Assembly (NCBI GenBank): GCA_900540875.1
Contig: UQHT01000005.1
Span: forward strand, 1 to 64,000
DNA: 64,000 bases
DNA from: an uncultured Collinsella sp.
GTDB taxonomy: Bacteria > Actinomycetota > Coriobacteriia > Coriobacteriales > Coriobacteriaceae
Direction: 5' to 3'
Shown piece by piece: positions 16,874-25,163 of this stretch. Made by a program: the position numbers and the translations under genes. How positions within the stretch are numbered: the stretch's first letter is position 1; each line of letters starts with the position of its first letter. Under the pieces are notes generated by a model. The model did not search any database and was not told the DNA's origin. It worked only from the letters and a program-made list of their open reading frames with translations.

Positions 16874-17770
16874 CTAGATATGCTGACGGATCGCGTCGAT
16901 ATAGGCTTGGCCGTAGCGCGTGAGCGTCGTATTTTTGCGCGTGATGATGCCGATCTCCATGTACTCATCCACATCGAGCGGAATCGAGATAATGCCGGGG
17001 CCGTTGAGTTCGTGGCTAATCACGCCCGAGCACACGGTGTAGCCGTTGAGGCCCATGGCCAGGTTGAACAGCGTCGCACGGTCGCGCACGCGGATATTCT
17101 TGCGACGCTCAAACGTCGAGGTCAGCTCCTCGGAATAGTAAAACGAGTTGTAACTGCCCTGCTCGTAGGACAGGAACGGGTAGTCTTCCAAGTCCTCGAG
17201 CGTCACGCTGGAGCGGGCCGCCAGCGGATGGTCGGCGCAGACGAAGACATGCGGCGTGGCGCAGAAGAGCCCTTCGAACACGAGCTCGTTGGCCACCAGC
17301 ATGCGCTCGATGACCTCGCGGTTGTGCTCGGACAGATATAGGATGCCCAGTTCGCTTTTCATATGCGCGACGTCCTCGATAATCTCGTGAGTCTGCTCCT
17401 CGCGCAGGGTAAAGTCGTAGCGCGCGGCATCGAACTCACGGATCACATCGACAAACGCGTTAACGGCAAAGGAATAATGCTGGCAGCTCACACTAAAGTG
17501 CGGCACCTGCTCGGACTCGCCCTTGTACTTGCCTTCGAGCAGATCCGCCTGGTCGAGCACCTGACGCGCGTAGCCCAAGAAGGTCTCGCCCTCCTCGGAC
17601 ACAATGACACCCTTGTTGGTGCGCTCAAAGATGTGCACACCCATCTCGTTTTCGAGATCGCGGATCGACGCGGTAATCGAAGGCTGCGACACAAAGAGCC
17701 GGCGCGAGGCCTCGGTGATGCTGCCGCATTCGGCAACTTTGACGACATATCTGAGCTGCTGAAGCTTCAT
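16874..17770 (-). CDS. LysR family regulator (CysB/MetR-like context)
   Basis: A 298-aa LysR protein with HTH residues 17-38 (ITEASRRLFVSQPSITASI) and a full effector domain. ATG 17770 follows GGGAG. The gene starts 10 bases after a HAD phosphatase gene and precedes the MetE-like methyltransferase on the same strand, so control of methyl or sulfur metabolism is likely (inference from context). Confidence 0.9.
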   Translation of the reverse strand: MKLQQLRYVVKVAECGSITEASRRLFVSQPSITASIRDLENEMGVHIFERTNKGVIVSEEGETFLGYARQVLDQADLLEGKYKGESEQVPHFSVSCQHYSFAVNAFVDVIREFDAARYDFTLREEQTHEIIEDVAHMKSELGILYLSEHNREVIERMLVANELVFEGLFCATPHVFVCADHPLAARSSVTLEDLEDYPFLSYEQGSYNSFYYSEELTSTFERRKNIRVRDRATLFNLAMGLNGYTVCSGVISHELNGPGIISIPLDVDEYMEIGIITRKNTTLTRYGQAYIDAIRQHI

Positions 17771-17780
17771 GGCTTTCTCC

Positions 17781-18689
17781 CTAGACGTTCGTGACGTCGA
17801 AACCCGTCGTGCTCATCTGACGCATAAACGACGGCATCTCCCCCGTCGCGGCGCAGGCGGCAATCTGATGCAGAGCCCCGGCAACCGCATCGTCTGCCGC
17901 AGCGCCGATATGCCAGCGCGCGGCAGCCGTGACAGCCTCGTTGGCATTGGCGACTGCAACGGAGTTGGGGACGGCACCGATCATGGGCAGGTCGTTATCG
18001 GAATCGCCAAATACGGCCACCTCGTCGGACGTCAGGTCCAAAGTGCGCGCCAGCTCCAGCGCAGCGCAACCCTTGTCCCAACCTGCTGGAAGAATGTCGA
18101 ACAGGCGCACACGATTGTTGGGAAACACAAGCGAGAGTTCCGGCACCTCGGCGGCAACGCGCTCGCGTAGCTCCGCGAGCTCCTCACGCGAACGAGCGCT
18201 CCAGATATTCGCCTTGAACACCGACGCGTCATCGACGACAGGACGGCACGGGGCCTCTTCGCCCTTGAGCCATGCGTTGCCGCCCGACTCCATGGCGCGG
18301 CGCACGCGCTCGGGGTCGCTCGTCACACAATAGGCATCGTTGCCCCAAAAGTCATCACCCAGGCCGTAGACCTTCAGATACGTATCGTCGGTCTCTTGCT
18401 CCAAGTAGTCAGCCAAGCGCATAAGGGCGGCGTTGTCGGTCGCATGCGAGGCTACCACCTCGCCGTCCACAAACATGACCTGGCCGTTGCAGAACGCGCC
18501 GGTCGAGAAGCACTCGGCGCGATTGCGGAACATCCAGCCCATCGCGGAGGGCTGGCGACCCGAAACCGGGCCAAAGTGCAGACCCGCCGCCTGCATGGCA
18601 TGAATGCCCTCGATGGCGTAGTCGCTGGCGCCGTCATGCCCGGCTGGAATCAGCGTATCGTCCATATCGGTCAGCACAAGTTTAATCAT
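17781..18689 (-). CDS. HAD superfamily (Cof-type) phosphatase
   Basis: A 302-aa class IIB HAD phosphatase. Motif I TDMDDTL (residues 7-13), the Ser/Thr motif PVSGR near residue 41, a Lys in WDKG, and motif IV FGDSDNDLPM around residue 226 are all present. These enzymes dephosphorylate sugar phosphates, FMN or PLP-type substrates; this one cannot be narrowed down. It is the first gene of the HAD-LysR pair. Confidence 0.88.
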   Translation of the reverse strand: MIKLVLTDMDDTLIPAGHDGASDYAIEGIHAMQAAGLHFGPVSGRQPSAMGWMFRNRAECFSTGAFCNGQVMFVDGEVVASHATDNAALMRLADYLEQETDDTYLKVYGLGDDFWGNDAYCVTSDPERVRRAMESGGNAWLKGEEAPCRPVVDDASVFKANIWSARSREELAELRERVAAEVPELSLVFPNNRVRLFDILPAGWDKGCAALELARTLDLTSDEVAVFGDSDNDLPMIGAVPNSVAVANANEAVTAAARWHIGAAADDAVAGALHQIAACAATGEMPSFMRQMSTTGFDVTNV

Positions 18690-18729
18690 AGAGCCCCCTC
18701 GGTCATTCTTAATCCCGTCTATTGTACCG

Positions 18730-18764
18730 ACCTGCCAAAAAGAGACAGGTTTATATTGGCAGGT
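18730..18764. repeat. Palindromic repeat family B, copy 1
   Basis: A 35-bp element with arms ACCTGCCAA.. / ..TTGGCAGGT and a GGGACAGG-like loop (here GAGACAGG). It is inverted relative to copy 2 at 18797. It lies upstream of the HAD gene start and before the TPP riboswitch. Confidence 0.8.
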
Positions 18765-18796
18765 TTTATCTGGGAAAACGCAAAGCCCCAGTTGTT

Positions 18797-18831
18797 ACCT
18801 GCCAAAATAAACCTGTCCCTTTTTGGCAGGT
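18797..18831. repeat. Palindromic repeat family B, copy 2
   Basis: ACCTGCCAAAA and TTTTGGCAGGT are perfect 11-bp arms around a 13-base loop. It is nearly identical to the copy at 39502 and is the reverse complement of copy 1. Confidence 0.85.
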
Positions 18832-18853
18832 GCGCTAGTATAGGGAACAACAG

Positions 18854-18952
18854 ATTCGATGCGGGAGTGCCGGCGGTGCAAACCACAAGGCTGAGAGGGC
18901 ATGGGGCCCAATCCTTTGAACCTGTCAGTTAATGCTGGCGTAGGGAGCATGC
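18854..18952 (+). promoter_or_regulatory. TPP riboswitch (THI element)
   Basis: The conserved TPP-aptamer pieces occur in order: GGGAGTGCCGG, GGCTGAGAGGGC, CCCAATCCTTTGAACCTG, GTTAATGCTGGCGTAGGGAG. It senses thiamine pyrophosphate and sits immediately ahead of a terminator and the thiM operon. Confidence 0.97.
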
Positions 18953-18962
18953 CGCCTTTTTA

Positions 18963-18992
18963 GGGGCGCTGTCTATGCACAGCGCCCCTTTT
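18963..18992 (+). terminator. Riboswitch-controlled terminator before thiM
   Basis: GGGGCGCTGT pairs with ACAGCGCCCC around six bases and is followed by TTTT. It lies 10 bases after the TPP aptamer and before the thiM ribosome site, so TPP-bound RNA should terminate here. Confidence 0.92.
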
Positions 18993-19014
18993 CTATGCCA
19001 AGGAGGCATGTGCG

Positions 19015-19854
19015 GTGATCGATTCGGAACAGCTTAAGCAAGACGTGGTCAAGGCAGTGGAGAAGATTCGCGCCACCAATCCTATGGCGGGCTCCATCAC
19101 CAACACGGTGACGATTGACTTTGTCGCCAACGCGCAGCTCGCCGTGGGCGGTTCGGCCGCCATGGTCTATCTGCCCGACGAGGGCGAGGCACTCGTTGCC
19201 GGCGGCAGCGCCATCTATCTGAACATGGGAACGCTCTTCCCCATCTACGAGCAGACGATTCCCCGCGCGGCCAAGGCGGCACACGACGCCGGCAAGCCCT
19301 GGGTGCTCGATCCGGTGGGCCTGGGCATCGGCAGTCTGCGCACCCAGCTGGTAGGCGAACTCAAGCAGTACAAGCCCACCATCGTGCGCGGCAACGCCTC
19401 CGAGATCATTGCGCTCGCCGGCCTGTGGGGTCTTGAGGGTGAAGCCGCCGATCTGAGCCGCGTGCGCGGCGTCGACACCACCGATACGGTTGACGCCGCC
19501 CGCGATGCCGCCGCGGCGCTCGCCCGCTACACCGGCGGCGCCGTAGTGGTCTCGGGCGAAGTCGACCTGATTACCGACGGCACGACCGTGGCCAAGTCCC
19601 ACGGCGGCAGCCCGCTCATGTCCAAGATCACCGGCTGCGGTTGCTCGCAGGGCGGCGTGTTGGCCGTGTACGCCTGCGCCACCGACCCGTTTACGGCGGC
19701 CATCTGCGGCACCGCCGTCTACAACGTTGCCGGCACGCGTGCCGCCGCCGTTGCCGATGCCCCGGCAAGCTTTAAGGTCGCCTTTATCGACGAGCTCTAC
19801 CGCGCAACCGCCCGGGACATTGCCGACAGCCAACTCGAGCTCGAGGAGGCATAA
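19015..19854 (+). CDS. thiM: Hydroxyethylthiazole kinase
   Basis: A 279-aa ThiM that phosphorylates the thiazole alcohol during thiamine salvage. Diagnostic segments are ITNTVTIDFVANAQLAVGGS near the N-terminus, PWVLDPVG near residue 96 and the catalytic GCGCSQGG loop near residue 203. The start is GTG 19015 with AAGGAGG eight bases upstream; the two nearer ATG/GTG codons run into stops. It is the first gene of the riboswitch-controlled thi operon. Confidence 0.95.
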   Translation: MIDSEQLKQDVVKAVEKIRATNPMAGSITNTVTIDFVANAQLAVGGSAAMVYLPDEGEALVAGGSAIYLNMGTLFPIYEQTIPRAAKAAHDAGKPWVLDPVGLGIGSLRTQLVGELKQYKPTIVRGNASEIIALAGLWGLEGEAADLSRVRGVDTTDTVDAARDAAAALARYTGGAVVVSGEVDLITDGTTVAKSHGGSPLMSKITGCGCSQGGVLAVYACATDPFTAAICGTAVYNVAGTRAAAVADAPASFKVAFIDELYRATARDIADSQLELEEA

Positions 19855-19857
19855 GCC

Positions 19858-20199
19858 ATGTCCGAGCCCGCAACCAATGCCGGCATGAACACCCTGGTCG
19901 CCGTGGCCATCGCCCCGTGCGGCACCGGTGACGAGCTATCCGCCGAGGTCGCCGAGGTCGTGCGCGTCATTCGCGAGAGCGGCCTTCCTAATCGCACCAC
20001 CTCGATGTTCACCGAGATCGAGGGCGACTGGGACGAGGTCATGCAGGTCGTGCGCGACGCAACCTTTGTGTTGGCGAGCAAAGGTATCCGTACCGAAGTC
20101 GTGCTCAAAGCCGATATTCGCCCCGGTTTTACCGATACCATGACCGGCAAACTCGAGCGCATGGAAGCTCAGATCAAAAAGCAGGAGGAAACACAGTGA
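19858..20199 (+). CDS. Thiamine-binding protein of the MTH1187/YkoF family
   Basis: A 113-aa small ferredoxin-like-fold protein of the DUF77/MTH1187 family, members of which bind thiamine or HMP. It starts three bases after thiM with GAGGAGG inside the thiM 3' end, and overlaps thiE by four bases. Position inside a TPP-riboswitch operon supports a role in thiamine precursor handling. It lacks a signal peptide, so a soluble carrier or sensor role is more likely than uptake. Confidence 0.88.
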   Translation: MSEPATNAGMNTLVAVAIAPCGTGDELSAEVAEVVRVIRESGLPNRTTSMFTEIEGDWDEVMQVVRDATFVLASKGIRTEVVLKADIRPGFTDTMTGKLERMEAQIKKQEETQ

Positions 20200-20891
20200 G
20201 CATCCGCGACAACCTTGATATCTCGGCCTATCTGGTACTCGGCCCCGAAAACACCCTCGGGCGACCCGTGGGCGATGTGGTGGCCCAGGCACTCGACGCC
20301 GGCTTTACCTGCATCCAGGTGCGCTCCAAGGTGGCAAGCGCCCGCGAGATCATCGCGCTGACGGGCGATGCCGCGCAGGCTATCGCACAGGCCGGCAAAA
20401 CCGGGCAGGTCGCGCTGCTGATCGACGACCGCCTTGACTGCGTACTTGCCGCACGCGAGCAGGGTATTGCCGTCGACGGCGTGCACGTGGGCCAGAGCGA
20501 CATCCCCGTCGAGGTCTGCCGCAAACTTTTGGGCCCCGATGCCATCGTGGGTCTTTCGGCCCGCTGCGAGGAGATGCTCGAGTACGTCAAGACCGCCGAC
20601 ATGAGCCTGGTCGATTACCTGGGCGTAGGCCCGCTCCACGAGACCGAGACCAAGCGCGACTGCGGACGTGCGGCCGACGGCTCCATCATCACCAAGAGCT
20701 TTGAGGACCTGGCCGCCCTCCATGCGGCAAGCCCCGTCCCCATTGTGGTGGGCGGCGGCGTCAAGACGGCCGATCTGCCGCAACTCAAGTCCACCGGCGT
20801 CGACGGCTTCTTTGTGGTGAGCGCCGTCTGCAGCGCCGACGACCCCTACGCCGCAGCCGAGGAGCTCGTCGATACCTGGCAGCAAGCATAG
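20196..20891 (+). CDS. thiE: Thiamine phosphate synthase
   Basis: A 231-aa ThiE TIM-barrel enzyme joining HMP-PP and thiazole phosphate. Family segments include IQVRSK, LLIDDRLD, GVHVGQSD, LGVGPLHETETKRD and VVGGGV. The GTG start overlaps the preceding stop (GTGA), indicating translational coupling. thiD is not in this operon, so HMP-P kinase must come from elsewhere. Confidence 0.95.
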   Translation: MSIRDNLDISAYLVLGPENTLGRPVGDVVAQALDAGFTCIQVRSKVASAREIIALTGDAAQAIAQAGKTGQVALLIDDRLDCVLAAREQGIAVDGVHVGQSDIPVEVCRKLLGPDAIVGLSARCEEMLEYVKTADMSLVDYLGVGPLHETETKRDCGRAADGSIITKSFEDLAALHAASPVPIVVGGGVKTADLPQLKSTGVDGFFVVSAVCSADDPYAAAEELVDTWQQA

Positions 20892-20933
20892 ACCTATGCC
20901 GAGCAGCTGCTCCGCAGCCTCATATCTTCAAGA

Positions 20934-21116
20934 GCGGAAAGCGCATCCCAGTTTGGACGTCCATTCTGGGATGCGCTTTCCGCATGAAGCTCCGTTGGGA
21001 AACCGCATCCCATTCCAGACGCAAATTCTGGGACGCCGTTTCCAAAACCCGCCGTCCGGGAAACTGCATCCCGTTTTGAGCGCAAATTCTGGGATGCGCT
21101 TTCCGCCGACGACCGC
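20934..21116. repeat. Three tandem palindromes, family E
   Basis: Three hairpin units recur at 61-62-bp steps (GGAAA at 20936, 20998, 21059). Each reads GGAAA..GCATCCC, a 14-16-base loop, then TGGGA.GC..TTTCC. Unit 1 has perfect 18-bp arms (20934-20951 / 20966-20983). Units 2 and 3 keep the shape with a few mismatches. They fill the gap between thiE and the convergent patatin gene, and the last ends about 12 bases before the patatin stop. Confidence 0.85.
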
Positions 21117-21127
21117 GACCGCGGCCC

Positions 21128-21997
21128 CTACCCCGCCAGATACGCTTCCAGCGCGGGCAACGTCGCCTCCGCATCGCGGCGGCCGATCTGGTAGATGCGC
21201 TCGAGCTCATCGGGCTCGCGGCACAGCGACGGCACCTTCACCGATTCGCTCGGCCGCACCACAAAGATCTCGCCAGCGGCTTCGCGACGCGCCAGGTCAT
21301 CGAGCGTGGCATTGTAGACCTCGTGCCGATGCTCAAGCGCCGCAACAAACTCCGGATAGTGACGATACACGCGACGCAGCATAGGCATCACGCTATTGGG
21401 CTGCTTTACAAAGCCCGCCGGCTGCGTCAGCACCACCACGTTGCGGTCATAGCCTTGCTCAAACAGCCAAGCGCTGGGAATGGAATCGGCAACACCGCCA
21501 TCCAAGTACTTACGACCCTCGATGGCAACAGGACGCGTCGCCACGGGAATCGCCGACGACGCCCGGATCCACTCAATATCGCGCTCGTCGCCATAGGGCA
21601 GGTCATGGTAGACGGCCTGCCCCGTCTTAAGATCGGTACATACGCACGTAAACCGCATGGGGCAGGCGCGATATGCCTCCAGATCGATGGGATCGCGCTC
21701 GATGGGTACCTCATGATAGGCAAACTCGGCATTGAACATATCGCCGGTTCGCAACCAGCTCGTCACGCTCGCATAGCGCTTGTCGGCGCAATAGGCCTTG
21801 TTGTAGCGAATGGCGCGGCCAATCTGGCGCGATTTAAAGTTGTAGCCAAACGCCGCGCCCGCCGAGACACCCACCATATGGTCGCAGGTTAAGCCGTGCT
21901 CCATCCATACGTCGAGCACGCCCGCCGTATACATACCGCGGTAGCCGCCTCCCTCGAGCGCAAGCCCCACCGTGCGCGTCGTGTCTGGCTGTGCCAT
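21128..21997 (-). CDS. Patatin-like phospholipase
   Basis: A 289-aa patatin-family acyl hydrolase (YjjU/RssA-like). The oxyanion loop EGGGYRG (about residue 15), the nucleophile elbow GVSAG (about residue 43) and the DGG catalytic Asp motif (about residue 165) are complete. ATG 21997 follows GGAGA. It probably hydrolyses membrane lipids inside the cell; no signal peptide is visible. It is a single gene. Confidence 0.88.
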   Translation of the reverse strand: MAQPDTTRTVGLALEGGGYRGMYTAGVLDVWMEHGLTCDHMVGVSAGAAFGYNFKSRQIGRAIRYNKAYCADKRYASVTSWLRTGDMFNAEFAYHEVPIERDPIDLEAYRACPMRFTCVCTDLKTGQAVYHDLPYGDERDIEWIRASSAIPVATRPVAIEGRKYLDGGVADSIPSAWLFEQGYDRNVVVLTQPAGFVKQPNSVMPMLRRVYRHYPEFVAALEHRHEVYNATLDDLARREAAGEIFVVRPSESVKVPSLCREPDELERIYQIGRRDAEATLPALEAYLAG

Positions 21998-22321
21998 GCG
22001 ACCATCTCCGTTCCCGTGTTTTAAAGCGGAACAAGTATACCCGCCAACATATATCGACTCAGTCGCATTTATATCGAGCATCGCATCGTCACGCTACCGA
22101 TTGGCGAATAATAGCCGCCCGCGGCAGGGGCACCCATATACAATCCTCTATTGTTGTTTATACTACTCAGTAGTTATCAGCAGCGAACACGGACCGACAT
22201 ATTAAACCAGCGACGCAGCAAGGCGGGGGCCTGGATACACGCAAAGCGTTGAGCAGCAACGCGTGTGTACAACGAGCTCGCCCGACGCAATGCACCCCGA
22301 CCTCAGGAAGCCGCTTACAGC
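21998..22321. other. Divergent intergenic region before the GGDEF-EAL gene
   Basis: This 324-bp gap holds an ACTACT-C-AGTAGT palindrome (22162-22174). It also holds a nested hairpin (GCGTTG/CAACGC inside CACGC/GCGTG) just before an alternative GTG 22265. No gene is seen in it. Confidence 0.4.
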
Positions 22322-25039
22322 ATGGATATCGCCAGCAATTACACCGAGACGCTCGAAAAGACCATCCGTGACCTTCTCGAGCGTCAGGACGATCTGATCA
22401 GGACTGCCTTTACCGACGAGCTTACCGGTCTTGGCAACCGCGGCGGTTTCACCCGTTCCTTAGAGGAGCTCTGGGAGCAGGAATTGCCCGTAACCATGGC
22501 GTTTATCGACATCGATAACCTTAAGCACTGCAACGACATCTTTGGCCATGACGAGGGCAACCGCTATATTTTGCAGGTAAGCCTCTATCTCAAGCTGTAT
22601 ATGGAGGTGGACGAAGCGGCGTTTCGTCTGGGAGGCGACGAGTTTGCCATCCTGTCTACGATTGCAACCGAGGACGACCTCGCCGAACGTCTGGAACGCT
22701 GCCGAACGGTCCTGCTCAAAAACAACGATGCCGAGATGCCTCACTCGTTTAGCTACGGAGTGGCACACGCCGACCCCGCCCTGGGCGAAGCCCCCAATCG
22801 CTTGACGAACGATGCCGACCATCGCATGTACGACTACAAGCTACGTCATGCCGTGCACCTTGATCGACGCAATATCGCACAAGCCCACACCGACGACTTC
22901 GAAATAAGCGATCGAATTTTCGACGCCCTTTCGATGCTCAACGAAGGCCGCTATTTCTTTATCGAGAACTTGGACAAACATCGAACCCTTTGGTCACAAG
23001 GCGCCTTGCGCGATCTTGGTCTTCCTTCGGAGCATATAGACAACTGTCACGATTATTGGAAAACGCGTGTCCACCCCGATGACCTTGAGGCCTATACCAA
23101 CGACATCGACCAAATCTATGACGGCTCCAAACATCGTCACGTCATGCAGTACCGCGTGCGCAATGCCGCCGGCGACTACATCCTCGGCCGTGCTCGCGGG
23201 TTTCGTATCGACGGCGACGAAAATGTCCCCTCGCTCTATGTCGGCGAGCTCGTCAACCACTCGCTTGCCGAGACCGTCGACGCCGCCACGGGTCTCGGAA
23301 CGCAGCGCACGCTGATCAACGCTATCGATGCCTGCCGTCGCGACCGTTGCGAGACGGGGCTTATAGCAGTGCGCGTTCGCGGCACGGCCAAGCTCAACGA
23401 GCTCTACGGGGCCGAGGCCGTCGACAACATGCTCGCCGAATACGCAGGCCGCATGCTGTCGATTACTCGCGGCAGGAGTCGCGTCTTCCGCTCACGCAAC
23501 GCCCAGTTCGTCGTGCTTAGCAACAATTTGGATCACGAAGCATTCGAGCAACTGATCCAACATCTCAAAGAGGCCGTTTTCGCTCCCGTTCGAATCGCGG
23601 ACGACACCATTACCCCCGTCTGTCTTGTCGTTCCGGCCTTTTACGAGCACCTGACCAATCAAACGGCCGCCGTTTTAGGCGAACTCGACCGTCGCATTCG
23701 CACGGCCGGCGGGCTTGTTCCCAACGACAGCCTCCCCATACCCGAGGTGGAGCGCAAAAGCGCCATCGCCGAACGCATCGATCCGCTCACGGGTCTCTAT
23801 CGACCCAGCGAGTTTATGCGCCGCGCCAACGAATTTCTCGAGACAAGGCGCAACGGCGCCTGGTGTATCGCCACCGTCGATATGGGACACATGCGGCTGT
23901 TCAACGAATGGCACGGACAGGCCGAGGGCGACCGCATGCTCGCCGATGTGGGCACGGTTCTCAAGGACATCGAGAATGCCGACATGGGCGTCGCAGGGTA
24001 CTGGGGCCAAGACGATTTTTGCGTACTCATCCCCTTTGAGCACGTCGCCGTCCATCAAATCTATAGCCGTGTTCGCGAAGCCGTGGCCAAGCACGATGAC
24101 GGCGTGGGCTTCTGGCCGTCCATGGGCGTTTGCCCCATCGACTCCAACGAAGAAATCACCATCGATGCGCAGGCCAAGGCAATGTTTACCAATCGGCGCG
24201 CAAAAAACGACTTTAAGGAGCGCATTGCCATTTTCCGCCCCGAGGAATACGAGCACGAAATCGCGTTCCACCGCACGCTGACCGAATTCCAGTATGCGCT
24301 CTCAAACGGCCGCATTACCTACTACTTGCAGCCCCAGGTCGACATGGAGACCGGCGAGATCATTGGCGCCGAGGCACTCACGCGCTGGATTGACAAGGAC
24401 GGCTCCCTCATTTCACCTGCCACCTTTATCCCCGCTCTCGAGGAAAGCGGTTTTGTGGTGACGCTCGACAAATACGTTTGGCAGGGCGTTGCCTCGTGGC
24501 TGCGCGAGCGCATCGATCGAGGGCTGCGCGTGGTTCCGATCTCGCTCAATGTGTCGCGCGTGGATATCCTTGCCTGCGACGTCGCCGAACATATGGGGGC
24601 ACTCGCCGCCCAATACAACCTGCCGCCCGAGCTCATGCACATCGAGATCACCGAGACCGCTTATACGGGAGAGTCCGAGGCTGTGGATAGGCTGACGGCC
24701 GACCTGCACACTCGCGGCTTCTCGACCTACATGGACGATTTTGGCACCGGCCAGTCCACGCTCGCGATGCTCAAGAACGTCAACGTCGACGTCATCAAGC
24801 TCGACCGCACGTTTGTGCCCGATGACGGCGATCAAGGCCGCAGTACGCAAATCATTTCATCAATGCTCGAGATGGCACAATCGCTCCATCTGCCCGTTGT
24901 AATCGAAGGCGTCGAGACCGATGAGCAGGCAAGCATGCTGCGCCAAATGGGTGCCCGCTACGCCCAGGGATTCCTCTACTACCGCCCCATGCAGGCGGAG
25001 GATTTTGAAGCGCTGCTCGATGGCGGCGGCCGCAACTGA
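22322..25039 (+). CDS. Multi-GGDEF protein with EAL phosphodiesterase domain
   Basis: A 905-aa soluble signalling protein. Domain 1 (about residues 30-180) is a GGDEF with an intact RLGGDEF motif (104-108). A PAS-like segment (about 200-310) follows. Then come two further GGDEF-like folds lacking the motif (the second reads WGQDDF) and a C-terminal EAL domain (about 645-900). The EAL keeps AEAL (684-686), NVS, EITET, DDFGTG, EGVET and QGF, the metal and catalytic set. It can thus in principle both make and cleave c-di-GMP. No membrane segments are present. Start choice is uncertain: ATG 22322 (AGGAAG upstream) or GTG 22265. It is followed by a related GGDEF gene. Confidence 0.88.
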   Translation: MDIASNYTETLEKTIRDLLERQDDLIRTAFTDELTGLGNRGGFTRSLEELWEQELPVTMAFIDIDNLKHCNDIFGHDEGNRYILQVSLYLKLYMEVDEAAFRLGGDEFAILSTIATEDDLAERLERCRTVLLKNNDAEMPHSFSYGVAHADPALGEAPNRLTNDADHRMYDYKLRHAVHLDRRNIAQAHTDDFEISDRIFDALSMLNEGRYFFIENLDKHRTLWSQGALRDLGLPSEHIDNCHDYWKTRVHPDDLEAYTNDIDQIYDGSKHRHVMQYRVRNAAGDYILGRARGFRIDGDENVPSLYVGELVNHSLAETVDAATGLGTQRTLINAIDACRRDRCETGLIAVRVRGTAKLNELYGAEAVDNMLAEYAGRMLSITRGRSRVFRSRNAQFVVLSNNLDHEAFEQLIQHLKEAVFAPVRIADDTITPVCLVVPAFYEHLTNQTAAVLGELDRRIRTAGGLVPNDSLPIPEVERKSAIAERIDPLTGLYRPSEFMRRANEFLETRRNGAWCIATVDMGHMRLFNEWHGQAEGDRMLADVGTVLKDIENADMGVAGYWGQDDFCVLIPFEHVAVHQIYSRVREAVAKHDDGVGFWPSMGVCPIDSNEEITIDAQAKAMFTNRRAKNDFKERIAIFRPEEYEHEIAFHRTLTEFQYALSNGRITYYLQPQVDMETGEIIGAEALTRWIDKDGSLISPATFIPALEESGFVVTLDKYVWQGVASWLRERIDRGLRVVPISLNVSRVDILACDVAEHMGALAAQYNLPPELMHIEITETAYTGESEAVDRLTADLHTRGFSTYMDDFGTGQSTLAMLKNVNVDVIKLDRTFVPDDGDQGRSTQIISSMLEMAQSLHLPVVIEGVETDEQASMLRQMGARYAQGFLYYRPMQAEDFEALLDGGGRN

Positions 25040-25090
25040 TACGCTCGTGCGCAAACGCCACCGTCGAGGGAGCGTTTGTTCCCATGAGCT

Positions 25091-25113
25091 AACTAATACC
25101 CCAATCTAAACCG
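25091..25113. promoter_or_regulatory. Small dyad upstream of the second GGDEF gene
   Basis: CCCAAT and ATTGGG flank a ten-base centre in the 124-bp gap between the two diguanylate-signalling genes. Its function is unknown. Confidence 0.3.
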
Positions 25114-25163
25114 AATTGGGAGTAAGATACAAACCATTGTTCCATCCAAGGAGGTCATCCATC

